From positions 12,795 through 76,794 of the forward strand of contig CAJUMW010000010.1 in the NCBI GenBank assembly GCA_910587625.1: a stretch of 64,000 bases of DNA, given 5' to 3'. A model generated the notes under the pieces. The model searched no databases. It was not told the DNA's origin and saw only the letters and a list, made by a program, of their open reading frames with translations. The position numbers and the translations under genes were made by a program. This document shows positions 50,401 through 57,571 of this stretch, one piece after another. How positions within the stretch are numbered: position 1 is the first letter of the stretch; each line of letters begins with the position of its first letter. The DNA is from an uncultured Christensenellaceae bacterium (GTDB lineage Bacteria > Bacillota > Clostridia > Christensenellales > Borkfalkiaceae).

Positions 50401-51144
50401 ACTCAGTGGTATTGGGCGCGCGAAACAGCTAAACGTATCCTTTACGTTCACGTAAACAGCGCGGCGTTTATGGACGGACTTATTCCCGCACAGGCTGTTT
50501 CTGCGGCTACGACTCTCGAAGGCGTTGTAGGTACCGCAATCCCCAACCAGACGGTTGTCAATCAAACGTATCTCAATGAATTTTACGGACGTAACAACTA
50601 CACCGTAACAGTAGAAGGACTTCCCAGCGGACTTTCCTACAATTCGCGTAACAACAGAATTCAGGGTACTCCCAGAGAATCAACTCACGGTGTGGCAAGA
50701 GTTACCGTTACAATCAAGGGCGCCGCAGGTACGGATAAGGAAAATATCGGCTGCAGCGTAACGCTCAACTATACGTTCCTTGACGGCGGCGAGCTTTATT
50801 TGAAAGAAAAGGCAGAGCTTCTTGCCAAGATAGCGGAACTCGAAGCTAAGCTCCAAGAACTCGGAGAGGGCGTATTGGACGGCAAATCCGCATACGAAAT
50901 AGCTCTCGAACACGGATTCGAAGGCACGGTTGAAGAATGGCTTGAATCCCTTAAAGGCGCTCCCGGCGCAACCGGTCCCGCAGGCCCCGCAGGTCCCGAA
51001 GGTCCTCAAGGCCCCGCAGGTTCCGACGGCGCTAATGGCGAAGGCGGTTGCGGAAGCGTAGTCGGACTCGGCGTAGCGGCGGTAGTTCCCTTCGTTATAC
51101 TCGGCGGATACATCATTTTAAGACGTAAACACTCCGCTAAGTAA
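47470..51144 (+). CDS. Secreted, wall/membrane-anchored GH3 glycosidase with permuted domains and a collagen-like tail
   Basis: A 1224-residue protein. A signal peptide ends near residue 32 (TSFAFAEA). The GH3 C-terminal alpha/beta sandwich comes first (AAEGVVLLKNENKALPL near 57), then a Fn3-like domain (VTVTNTGDKAGKDVVQLY near 445), then the GH3 TIM barrel. The barrel has GRNFEYYSQD, K847-H848 in YLKHTFLNDQETDR, and the likely nucleophile Asp925 in TVTDFWS. A coiled coil and the motif SAYEIALEHGFEGT.EEWL lead to collagen-like Gly-Pro-rich triplets (1163-1190) and a C-terminal span (about 1195-1217) with RRKH. It is probably a beta-glucosidase-like exo-enzyme; substrate unknown. The domain order resembles Ruminococcus and Butyrivibrio enzymes. 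Confidence 0.92.
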   Translation: MRQAKKKFAKLGALAIAAVMVTGVGATSFAFAEAGGSDLHFTTHRQVVEAERDLNKEIAAEGVVLLKNENKALPLAHGAKVTLLGGNAYQAQTGGGGSGALSTPEGEQAGTAVNFDDGMVGDNANDPNLIVNPTVKELYGAGLAANGENKTYMSLVEGESEGVVTFGKNKYNTAGASNFLKDVENTYSEYNAAAIINIMRSGSEFVDNSTHNRPQHADANEHYFTLNDNERQLLAYAKHQKSLGNLKKIVVVLNTPSNMEVQDLQSDDAIDAVLQIGTTGWNGMAVMGDILTGKINPSGKTVDFWMQSIKTDPTYYNLSDYSGASFELNGSWEYEDADANRMARGGGDKGVGNAPYMGHIADTEYANVKNRAIHYAEGIYMGYRYYETVAADLNTAKAGSGDTWYDSVTTYPFGYGLSYTSFTQKIKSVTGDLSAANKDGEIKVVVTVTNTGDKAGKDVVQLYSTPTYNPGGIEKAAVNLVGFGKTKLLEASASEDVTITIKVKDLASFDWNDANKDQHAGYEVERGDYILSIRTDSHTLAASGADGSKTLSAATQLNYEEDNDSSTPNNIYSQTSGAWEMFNTDANHWTTNDISDHTLSRATLLNADKTGPSALTNLSWLITDDNEFKDEAFNVLNARTGNVATGWDYDNAATLEKETDYQNLWLKTAKDMEGKTQGTGVADDKTGLYAVTLADMKDAEGNPLSDYDSEKWDQLLDQLTWEELSNFVSKGGYLTAALPSIGKLQVTDQDGPQQTKANGKPGWAWVGAGVISSTWNVELAERHGALVGWESQLNDGAGWYGPAANTHRNTLSGRNFEYYSQDGVQGGKIVAAVVRGCVENGGRVYLKHTFLNDQETDRSGIATFCNEQAIREIYLKPFELGIREGKANGLMSSFNLIGLTTSASYATNIQLYTNEFGYKGATVTDFWSAGATGWNGFNMVRGLQFPLGTSSNNASAKLEGVWDADANVVKVGNTASYTQWYWARETAKRILYVHVNSAAFMDGLIPAQAVSAATTLEGVVGTAIPNQTVVNQTYLNEFYGRNNYTVTVEGLPSGLSYNSRNNRIQGTPRESTHGVARVTVTIKGAAGTDKENIGCSVTLNYTFLDGGELYLKEKAELLAKIAELEAKLQELGEGVLDGKSAYEIALEHGFEGTVEEWLESLKGAPGATGPAGPAGPEGPQGPAGSDGANGEGGCGSVVGLGVAAVVPFVILGGYIILRRKHSAK

Positions 51145-51159
51145 TTAACGTACACATCA

Positions 51160-51212
51160 AACCGAAAGCTTCGGTGAACGGCTGTTCTCCGAAGCTTATT
51201 CGGCTTTTTATA
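51160..51212 (+). terminator. Terminator or attenuator between the GH3 gene and the InlB-repeat lipoprotein gene
   Basis: AGCTTCGG and CCGAAGCT pair around a 14-base loop, extended by CCGA/TCGG, with T5 after. Partial read-through would lower downstream expression. Confidence 0.65.
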
Positions 51213-51242
51213 GCTGATATTATCATTATAAGGAGAAATTAA

Positions 51243-52913
51243 ATGAAGAAAGCAACTAAAGCTTTTGCGACGGTTCTGTCGGTTGCTATGATCGCAGGCG
51301 TAATTATGTCTACGGCATGTGCACCCGAAGAAACCCAACTCGACGAGTATGCAGTTACTTTGAGTTATAACGACGGCATATCCAGACCGCGCATAACGTA
51401 CGTCGAAAAAGAAAGCTCACTTTCCACCCCTGCCGTACCTACTCGAGAAGGATATCAGATTGCTAAGTGGACGGACGCGGAAACGGGCGGAAATGAGATA
51501 ACTTTCCCTTATACTCCTACGGGTGACGTAACTATCTACGCGCAGTGGGAAGCAAAGGACTGCTCCGTTACCTTCGATTACCGTATGAGCGGTACGGAAA
51601 ACAAAGTTATTCAAAAGAAATATGACCAGCAAGTTACCAAAGCAGAGGTTGACGCTATTGAGATACCTACGAATTCAGGCTATAACTTCCGTCACTGGGC
51701 AACAAAGCCCGACTCGGGCGTCGGCGTAAATTGGGAAAACGGCTATACGGTAAAAAAGGACGTAACCTTCTATGCCTGCTGGATTGCCGACGACATTTCC
51801 ATTTATAATCTTAAATTCAACGTCAACTACGAGAATGCGCCCGAAGGCGGATTTATACACTCATTTGAAGTGGTGGAAGGCGAGCCCGTAACCATAAACG
51901 ATATCCCCGAAGATCCCGAAAGAGACGGGCAGGTATTTGTTGGCTGGGCTTTGACCCCCGATGCAACCAAGGAAGACATCATCGAATATCCTTACATACC
52001 CACAGGTGAACACGCCAACGACGCCAAGGAAATAATTCTGTACGCAGTTTGGGAAAGAAAGGGCAATACCATAAGGTATTATTACAACTACGAGGGCAAC
52101 CCCACGCAAGTTACCGATAACGGACTGTATATCAGACAGAACGCCATAACCGACGTCGAGGTAGACGCTCCCGAAGCGATAACCCGCGTTCAGGACAGCG
52201 TGGAATTTACTTTCGACGGTTGGTACACTGCCGCTGTCGGCGGAACCAAGATAGAGTTCCCTCACGCGTTCTCAAAATCGACCTCGCTGTACGCTCAGTG
52301 GAAGGCTCCCAGAGTCGAAACGAAGATCTTCGACGCGGAGTTTACCCCCATAGATCCTACGGCAAAATATCCCGGATATTCCAACTCGGTTATGGGTACG
52401 GAATGTATTCAGCAGGATTCGGGACAGAGATCCACTTCGCAGACCTATCCCATATTAAACGGAACCGAGCATGTCGGACATTATGTTTACTGTCTGTACA
52501 GCTACGGCGCAACTATCACTTATAATATTTACAGCGATAAGGCAGTGGACAACGTAGACCTGTACGCAATGCTTTCCGTCGAGATGAGAAACGAAATAGA
52601 TATGACGCCCGAAGGGGAATACGGCTTCTCGTTTATAGTCAACGGCAAGGCGCTCGATTACGGTTCTATTTATCTTGACGGCGGCGAAAGCGTTCAGTCG
52701 GGCGGCAACTATATGGGCTCGTTCCAAGAGTACCTTATAGGAAGCGTTTCGTTGAAGGAAGGTAACAACGTCATACTTCTCAAAGTAAACAACAACAACA
52801 GCATTGGCGGCGTTACCGAGGCATGGGCGCCTATGATAGACTACATCAGGTTTGATACGTCGGCTACTTTGTCGTGGATACCCGAGTATGATAATCTTTA
52901 CAGGAAGAATTAA
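51243..52913 (+). CDS. InlB-repeat lipoprotein with a C-terminal carbohydrate-binding-like domain
   Basis: A 556-residue protein. The signal peptide ends in a lipobox-like MSTAC at about residue 26. Four Listeria-Bacteroides (InlB B) repeats occupy roughly 35-360, each ending in a form of DGWYT/W...LYAQW (for example GDVTIYAQWEA, SLYAQWKA). The last 190 residues form a beta-rich domain (MGTECIQQDSGQRSTSQTY; YGATITYNIYSDKAVDN; LKEGNNVILLKVNNN; MIDYIRF) resembling CBM6/CBM35-type modules that bind sugar chains. It lies between the two GH3 genes and may present or capture their glycan. Confidence 0.82.
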   Translation: MKKATKAFATVLSVAMIAGVIMSTACAPEETQLDEYAVTLSYNDGISRPRITYVEKESSLSTPAVPTREGYQIAKWTDAETGGNEITFPYTPTGDVTIYAQWEAKDCSVTFDYRMSGTENKVIQKKYDQQVTKAEVDAIEIPTNSGYNFRHWATKPDSGVGVNWENGYTVKKDVTFYACWIADDISIYNLKFNVNYENAPEGGFIHSFEVVEGEPVTINDIPEDPERDGQVFVGWALTPDATKEDIIEYPYIPTGEHANDAKEIILYAVWERKGNTIRYYYNYEGNPTQVTDNGLYIRQNAITDVEVDAPEAITRVQDSVEFTFDGWYTAAVGGTKIEFPHAFSKSTSLYAQWKAPRVETKIFDAEFTPIDPTAKYPGYSNSVMGTECIQQDSGQRSTSQTYPILNGTEHVGHYVYCLYSYGATITYNIYSDKAVDNVDLYAMLSVEMRNEIDMTPEGEYGFSFIVNGKALDYGSIYLDGGESVQSGGNYMGSFQEYLIGSVSLKEGNNVILLKVNNNNSIGGVTEAWAPMIDYIRFDTSATLSWIPEYDNLYRKN

Positions 52914-52928
52914 GGAGAAGTAAAATAA

Positions 52929-55900
52929 ATGAGTAAAAATAAGAAAAGCAACGGCAAGGTCGGGCTAATAACCTGGGCGTCGGTTACTGCGTTTCTCCTC
53001 GTATTCCTTATGGTTTTAACCATTTTGGAACAGGGAATGCTTAATCCCATATTAACAACTATTTTAGGCGGTAAAAAACCTATTCTTGCGGATGAATCGT
53101 CGGGCTATTCTAAAATTTACAAATCCGACTACAATTCCAAGGATGATTCCATAGCCGCAGGCGAAAGGCTTAACCTCGAAATAGAAAAGGAGGGCGCAAC
53201 CCTCTTGGTTAACGAGGACAACGCGCTTCCCATTGCAAAGGGTAGCAAAGTCAGCGTATTCGGCAAAAACTCGGTCGATCTTGTGCTCGGCGGTTCGGGC
53301 TCGGGCAGCGGTAGCGGCGATCAGGCAAAGACGCTTTACGACGGACTTACTTCGGGCGGATTTGAATTTAACCCCGAGTTGAAAAGTTTTTACGAGAGCT
53401 CAGCCTCCGGTAAAGGCCGTTCCAGTAGCCCCAAACTTTCCGAAAATACCGCGGTAGGCGCGCTTTCGATAGGTGAAACTCCCGTGGCGGATTATCCCTC
53501 GTCGGTGCGCAACAGTTTTGCAAAATACAGCGACGCAGCGATAGTGGTAATTTCCCGTATAGGCGGTGAAAGCTGGGATCTTCCCCGAGTTCAGGAAGAA
53601 GGCAACGGCGGAGCGGGAGCCGACAGGCACTATCTGCAGTTGGACGATAACGAGTACGACCTTTTGGATATGGTTACGTCGCGTTTCGATAAAGTAATTG
53701 TCGTGTTGAACACGCTAACCTCTTTTCAGTGCGACTTTATCGAAGAGTATAACAACACCTTGACAGACAAGCGTATAGACGCCGTTCTCTGGATAGGCGG
53801 CCCCGGTAGAAACGGCGCGGAAGCGTTCGGCGCGATTTTGAACGGTGACGTAAATCCCTCCGGCAAGACGGTGGATATCTATTCCAAGGATTTCACTAAG
53901 GATCCCACTTGGGTCAACTTCGGCGACAACTCGCAGGTTGCGGGCGGAATTCCCAACACCGCGTTTATGAGTACCGAAACCGATTCGCTCAGCGGCGGCG
54001 TTTATAATATGGTAACGTACGAAGAGGGCGTTTACCTCGGATACCGCTATTACGAAACGCGCGCGTTCGTTGAAGAAGATCCCGACTGGTACTCCGAAAA
54101 CGTAATGTTCCCCTTCGGTTACGGACTTTCATACTCGACCTTCAAGCGCGAGATTACAAGCGTCGAAGGCAGTCTTGAAAACGGCGGATCGATAACGGTC
54201 AACGTTAAAATAACCAACGTTTCGGGCCCTGCGGGAAAGGACGTGGCTCAGCTTTACGTTTCAAAGCCCTACATCGAAAACGGCATTGAAAAATCGCATA
54301 TCGAGCTTGTCGATTTTGCCAAGACCGATTTGCTTGCAAAGGACGGACACAACGAGTTTTCGTTTAAAGTGGACGCTTACGATCTTGCTTCATACGACTA
54401 TATGGACGCGAACAAAAACGGACATAAGGGCTATGAGCTCGATGCGGGAGATTATACTTTCTACGTCGGCGGCAGTTCGCACGTTTGGGCGGACGCGGCT
54501 GATTACGAAAAGGCTGTCGTAAAACTTGAAAACGGAGTGACGTTTGACGCCGATCCCGTGACAAACAATCCCGTTGAAAACCTCTACACCTTCGGTGAAT
54601 ATCAGGGCACCAGCTATGTGTTCGACGATTACGACGATCTTCAATACCGTCTTTCCGACGTGAGAGTCGGCTCCGAGCGTCGTAAGGGTATGTCGCGTAC
54701 CAATTTCGCGGATACCTTCCCCACGCCCCTCACGGTCAAAGAGCGTCTTTTGAATCTCGACGACGAGAAGAAGGGCTACACTGAACAGACCAAGCTCGAA
54801 AGCTACGATCACAATAATATTAAAATAGAAGAAGCTACCAAGGATAAGGAAATTCCCGAAATGGGTAAAACGGGAAGCGATATAATTCTTCACGATTTGC
54901 TCGGCGAGGACGGAAGAGTGGCTTTCAGCGGCGAAGAAATCGACGCCAAGTGGGAGGAGCTTTTAAGCAAAATTACCTTTGAAGAAATGCTCAATCTCGT
55001 CAACAACGGCGCATTCCAGACAGTCGCGATAGAATCTATCGGTAAAAACCTCACAAACGATTCGGACGGCCCTATCGGCTTTGTAAACTTTATGGGCGGC
55101 GCCGTGTCGGCAATTTTCGAAGGCAACAATAACTTCGCAACTCAGATAGTCATAGGTTCTACCTGGAACAAAGACCTTGCTTATCAAATGGGGCTTATAG
55201 TAGGAGAGAACGGACTTTGGGGTGATCAAAGCGGCAATAACTCTCTGCCCTATTCGGGCTGGTATGCTCCCGGTATCAACCTTCATCGTTCTCCTTTCTC
55301 GGGAAGAAACTTCGAGTATTACTCCGAAGATCCCATTCTTACGGGTAAAATGGCGGTTAACGTAGTCGGCGCTGCAAGAACCAAGGGCGTTTACAGCGAC
55401 TTGAAGCACTTTGCCGTCAACGACCAGGAAACAAACCGCGGCGGCGTATCTACCTTCCTCACCGAACAGGCTTTAAGAGAACTCTATTTGAAGCCTTTTG
55501 AACTTGCGGTAAAAGGTGACGACGCTCCCAGAACGGTAAAGATGTTCGGCGACAACGTTGAAGATAAGGTTGTAAACAAGTACGAAGGCGCGATAGGCGT
55601 TATGTCCTCGTTCAACCGCATAGGCAACAAGTTCACGGGCGGAGATTATCGCTTGCTTACGACCATTCTTCGCGACGAGTGGGGCTTCAGAGGGCTTGTA
55701 ATTTGCGACTATAAGACGAGTAATCTGCACATGAATTCCCGTCAGATGCTCTACGCCGGCAACGATCTGTTGCTTACTTCACTTCCGCAGTATTATTGGG
55801 GTGACGCGAAAGCCGACAGCGTTCAGGACGTAACCGTCCTGCGCGACGCTACAAAGAACATTCTCTATACGGTTGCAAACAGCAACTCGATTCAGGTCAA

Positions 55901-56057
55901 AATTTTGGGCTACTCCTCCGAGTGGTGGATTGTCGCTACAATCGTAGTCGACTGTCTTGCCGCTGTCGGACTTGGAGTATGGGGATTCTTTGCGGTAAGA
56001 AAGTTCCTTAAAAACAGAAAGAACGGAAACGAAGCAAACGCAGTCGAAAACGAATAA
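52929..56057 (+). CDS. Membrane-anchored GH3 glycosidase with permuted domains
   Basis: A 1042-residue protein with a span near residues 12-32 and a second near 995-1022 (WWIVATIVVDCLAAVGLGVWGFF) ahead of a basic tail, so the enzyme domain lies outside the cell. As in the first GH3, the sandwich domain comes first (EKEGATLLVNEDNALPI near 80; GSGSGSGSG linker). A Fn3-like domain follows (VKITNVSGPAGKDVAQLY), then the TIM barrel with GRNFEYYSEDP, K826-H827 in DLKHFAVNDQETNR, and the probable nucleophile Asp927 in LVICDYKTSN. The two proteins share the layout but not the tail. It starts 15 bases after the lipoprotein gene, so they share a transcript. Confidence 0.92.
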   Translation: MSKNKKSNGKVGLITWASVTAFLLVFLMVLTILEQGMLNPILTTILGGKKPILADESSGYSKIYKSDYNSKDDSIAAGERLNLEIEKEGATLLVNEDNALPIAKGSKVSVFGKNSVDLVLGGSGSGSGSGDQAKTLYDGLTSGGFEFNPELKSFYESSASGKGRSSSPKLSENTAVGALSIGETPVADYPSSVRNSFAKYSDAAIVVISRIGGESWDLPRVQEEGNGGAGADRHYLQLDDNEYDLLDMVTSRFDKVIVVLNTLTSFQCDFIEEYNNTLTDKRIDAVLWIGGPGRNGAEAFGAILNGDVNPSGKTVDIYSKDFTKDPTWVNFGDNSQVAGGIPNTAFMSTETDSLSGGVYNMVTYEEGVYLGYRYYETRAFVEEDPDWYSENVMFPFGYGLSYSTFKREITSVEGSLENGGSITVNVKITNVSGPAGKDVAQLYVSKPYIENGIEKSHIELVDFAKTDLLAKDGHNEFSFKVDAYDLASYDYMDANKNGHKGYELDAGDYTFYVGGSSHVWADAADYEKAVVKLENGVTFDADPVTNNPVENLYTFGEYQGTSYVFDDYDDLQYRLSDVRVGSERRKGMSRTNFADTFPTPLTVKERLLNLDDEKKGYTEQTKLESYDHNNIKIEEATKDKEIPEMGKTGSDIILHDLLGEDGRVAFSGEEIDAKWEELLSKITFEEMLNLVNNGAFQTVAIESIGKNLTNDSDGPIGFVNFMGGAVSAIFEGNNNFATQIVIGSTWNKDLAYQMGLIVGENGLWGDQSGNNSLPYSGWYAPGINLHRSPFSGRNFEYYSEDPILTGKMAVNVVGAARTKGVYSDLKHFAVNDQETNRGGVSTFLTEQALRELYLKPFELAVKGDDAPRTVKMFGDNVEDKVVNKYEGAIGVMSSFNRIGNKFTGGDYRLLTTILRDEWGFRGLVICDYKTSNLHMNSRQMLYAGNDLLLTSLPQYYWGDAKADSVQDVTVLRDATKNILYTVANSNSIQVKILGYSSEWWIVATIVVDCLAAVGLGVWGFFAVRKFLKNRKNGNEANAVENE

Positions 56058-56080
56058 AAATTAAACCAGATACAAAGTTC

Positions 56081-56104
56081 GGCTGCGGGCAAGTCCCGCA
56101 GCCG
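56081..56104. other. GC-rich hairpin without a T-run
   Basis: TCGGCTGCGGG and CCCGCAGCCGA around a short loop, between the second GH3 and the SGNH gene. No T tract follows; it may stabilise or process the polycistronic mRNA. Confidence 0.5.
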
Positions 56105-56141
56105 ATACCCCGTATCGGGCAATTGTTTCAAAAGGCGGATT

Positions 56142-57569
56142 ATGAAAATAAAACGCAACGTTTTAGCTATTGTAGTAACTTTAATATTTTTGATTTCTAT
56201 ACCCGTCAGCATTGTTTGCGTCGGGTTTTGTTTGCCTGCGCAGTACGGTAAAACCTACTACGCGGTGCTGCCCAAAATGTTTAATAAGTTAAAAGAAACC
56301 TCGGGCAAAAAAATAGTCGTGGTGGGAAACAGCGCGGTGGCTTTCGGGCTTGATCCCAAGTTGGCGGAAAGCGAACTCGACGGCTATACGGTGTGCCCGT
56401 TCGGGCTGTACGGCGCGATAGGCACGAAAGCTATGATGGATTTATCCCGCGTCAATATCGGAGAGGGGGACGTAGTAATTCTCGCGCCCGAGCAGATTTC
56501 TCAATCGATGTCGACGTATTTTAACGGGGAATACCTGTGGAACGCCGCCGACGGTAATTTCGGAATGCTTAAATATTTAAAAAACGCAGAGCAGATGACG
56601 GGCAGTTTTGTAGGGTACGTCGGTAGAAAGTACGGCTATTACAGCAAAAATTCCGCACCTTCTCCCACCGACGTCTATGCCTCGTCGTCATTTGACGACG
56701 ATTTGAAAATGACTTTCGAAAGACCGTACAATAAACTTCCTTTGGGTTACGACCCGATAGGAACCATTTCATACAAAACTCAAATTTTCAGCCGCGAGTT
56801 CGCGGATTACATAAATGAATACAACGATTTCGTAACAAGCCGCGGAGCAAAGCTTTTGTTCGGTTTTGCGCCCGTCAACGCTCAGGGTATAGAGACTGGA
56901 ACGCAAGTCGGGGATATAGACGCATTTTACGATTATGCGGACGCACTTCTCGATTGCGAGATTTTAGGCAGTCCTCACGGCTATATATTCGAAAGCGACT
57001 GGTTTTACGATTCGAACGTACATATGAACACTGCCGGGTCGGCCGTCTATACCGATAGACTCGTCAGGGATTTAAAAGCTTTTCTCGGGGACAGCTCACC
57101 CGTGGAAATTCAACTTCCCGAAAAGCCCATAGCGCCCGACGAAGACGAAACGGGCGAGGACGGCAAGGACGCCGCGCTTTTTAACTACGAAAGCGAGGGC
57201 ACGGGCTGGAAAATAGTTTCTTTGACGGAAGAGGGGACGCGGGTTTCTTCGATAGAAATTCCCGATTTTTACAAGGGCAAGCGCGTACTGTCCTTCGCGC
57301 CGTCGGTATTTGGCGGAAATACCGCGATAGAGGAGATACGCGTCGGAAAGTACGTTTATGCAATTGAGGACAAATCTTTTTCGGGTTGCACAAACCTAAA
57401 AAGACTGTATATGCCGAAGGGCAACCTTCCCTCGAAGTGCGCGGCGTATTTTGCTCTGTTGGAAGGCGCGCCCGAGTGCATGATTTATGTGCCCGAAAAC
57501 CTGCTTTCGGAATACGCAAACGATTATTTCTGGTCGCGTTACGCGGCGTATCTTAAGGGTTACCTATAA
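56142..57569 (+). CDS. Membrane-anchored SGNH-hydrolase-like protein with LRR_5 repeats
   Basis: A 475-residue protein. An N-terminal span (residues 7-30) is followed by an SGNH fold: nucleophile block VVVGNSAVAFGLDP near residue 62 (with Asn before the Ser), and the catalytic pair Asp290 and His294 in FYDSNVHMNTAG. A linker (PDEDETGEDGKD) leads to BspA-type leucine-rich repeats of about 110 residues (FYKGKRVLSFAPSVFGGNTAIEEIRVG; FSGCTNLKRLYMP). DltD and AlgX/PatB-like proteins of this type attach or remove acyl groups on surface polymers. No MBOAT partner is in view. The next gene starts 2 bases later. Confidence 0.75.
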   Translation: MKIKRNVLAIVVTLIFLISIPVSIVCVGFCLPAQYGKTYYAVLPKMFNKLKETSGKKIVVVGNSAVAFGLDPKLAESELDGYTVCPFGLYGAIGTKAMMDLSRVNIGEGDVVILAPEQISQSMSTYFNGEYLWNAADGNFGMLKYLKNAEQMTGSFVGYVGRKYGYYSKNSAPSPTDVYASSSFDDDLKMTFERPYNKLPLGYDPIGTISYKTQIFSREFADYINEYNDFVTSRGAKLLFGFAPVNAQGIETGTQVGDIDAFYDYADALLDCEILGSPHGYIFESDWFYDSNVHMNTAGSAVYTDRLVRDLKAFLGDSSPVEIQLPEKPIAPDEDETGEDGKDAALFNYESEGTGWKIVSLTEEGTRVSSIEIPDFYKGKRVLSFAPSVFGGNTAIEEIRVGKYVYAIEDKSFSGCTNLKRLYMPKGNLPSKCAAYFALLEGAPECMIYVPENLLSEYANDYFWSRYAAYLKGYL

Positions 57570-57571
57570 AA

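Noticed and set aside
56081..56104. Strong hairpin as a terminator
   Set aside because: No T-run follows, and the next gene follows in the same direction, so it is listed only as a structural hairpin.
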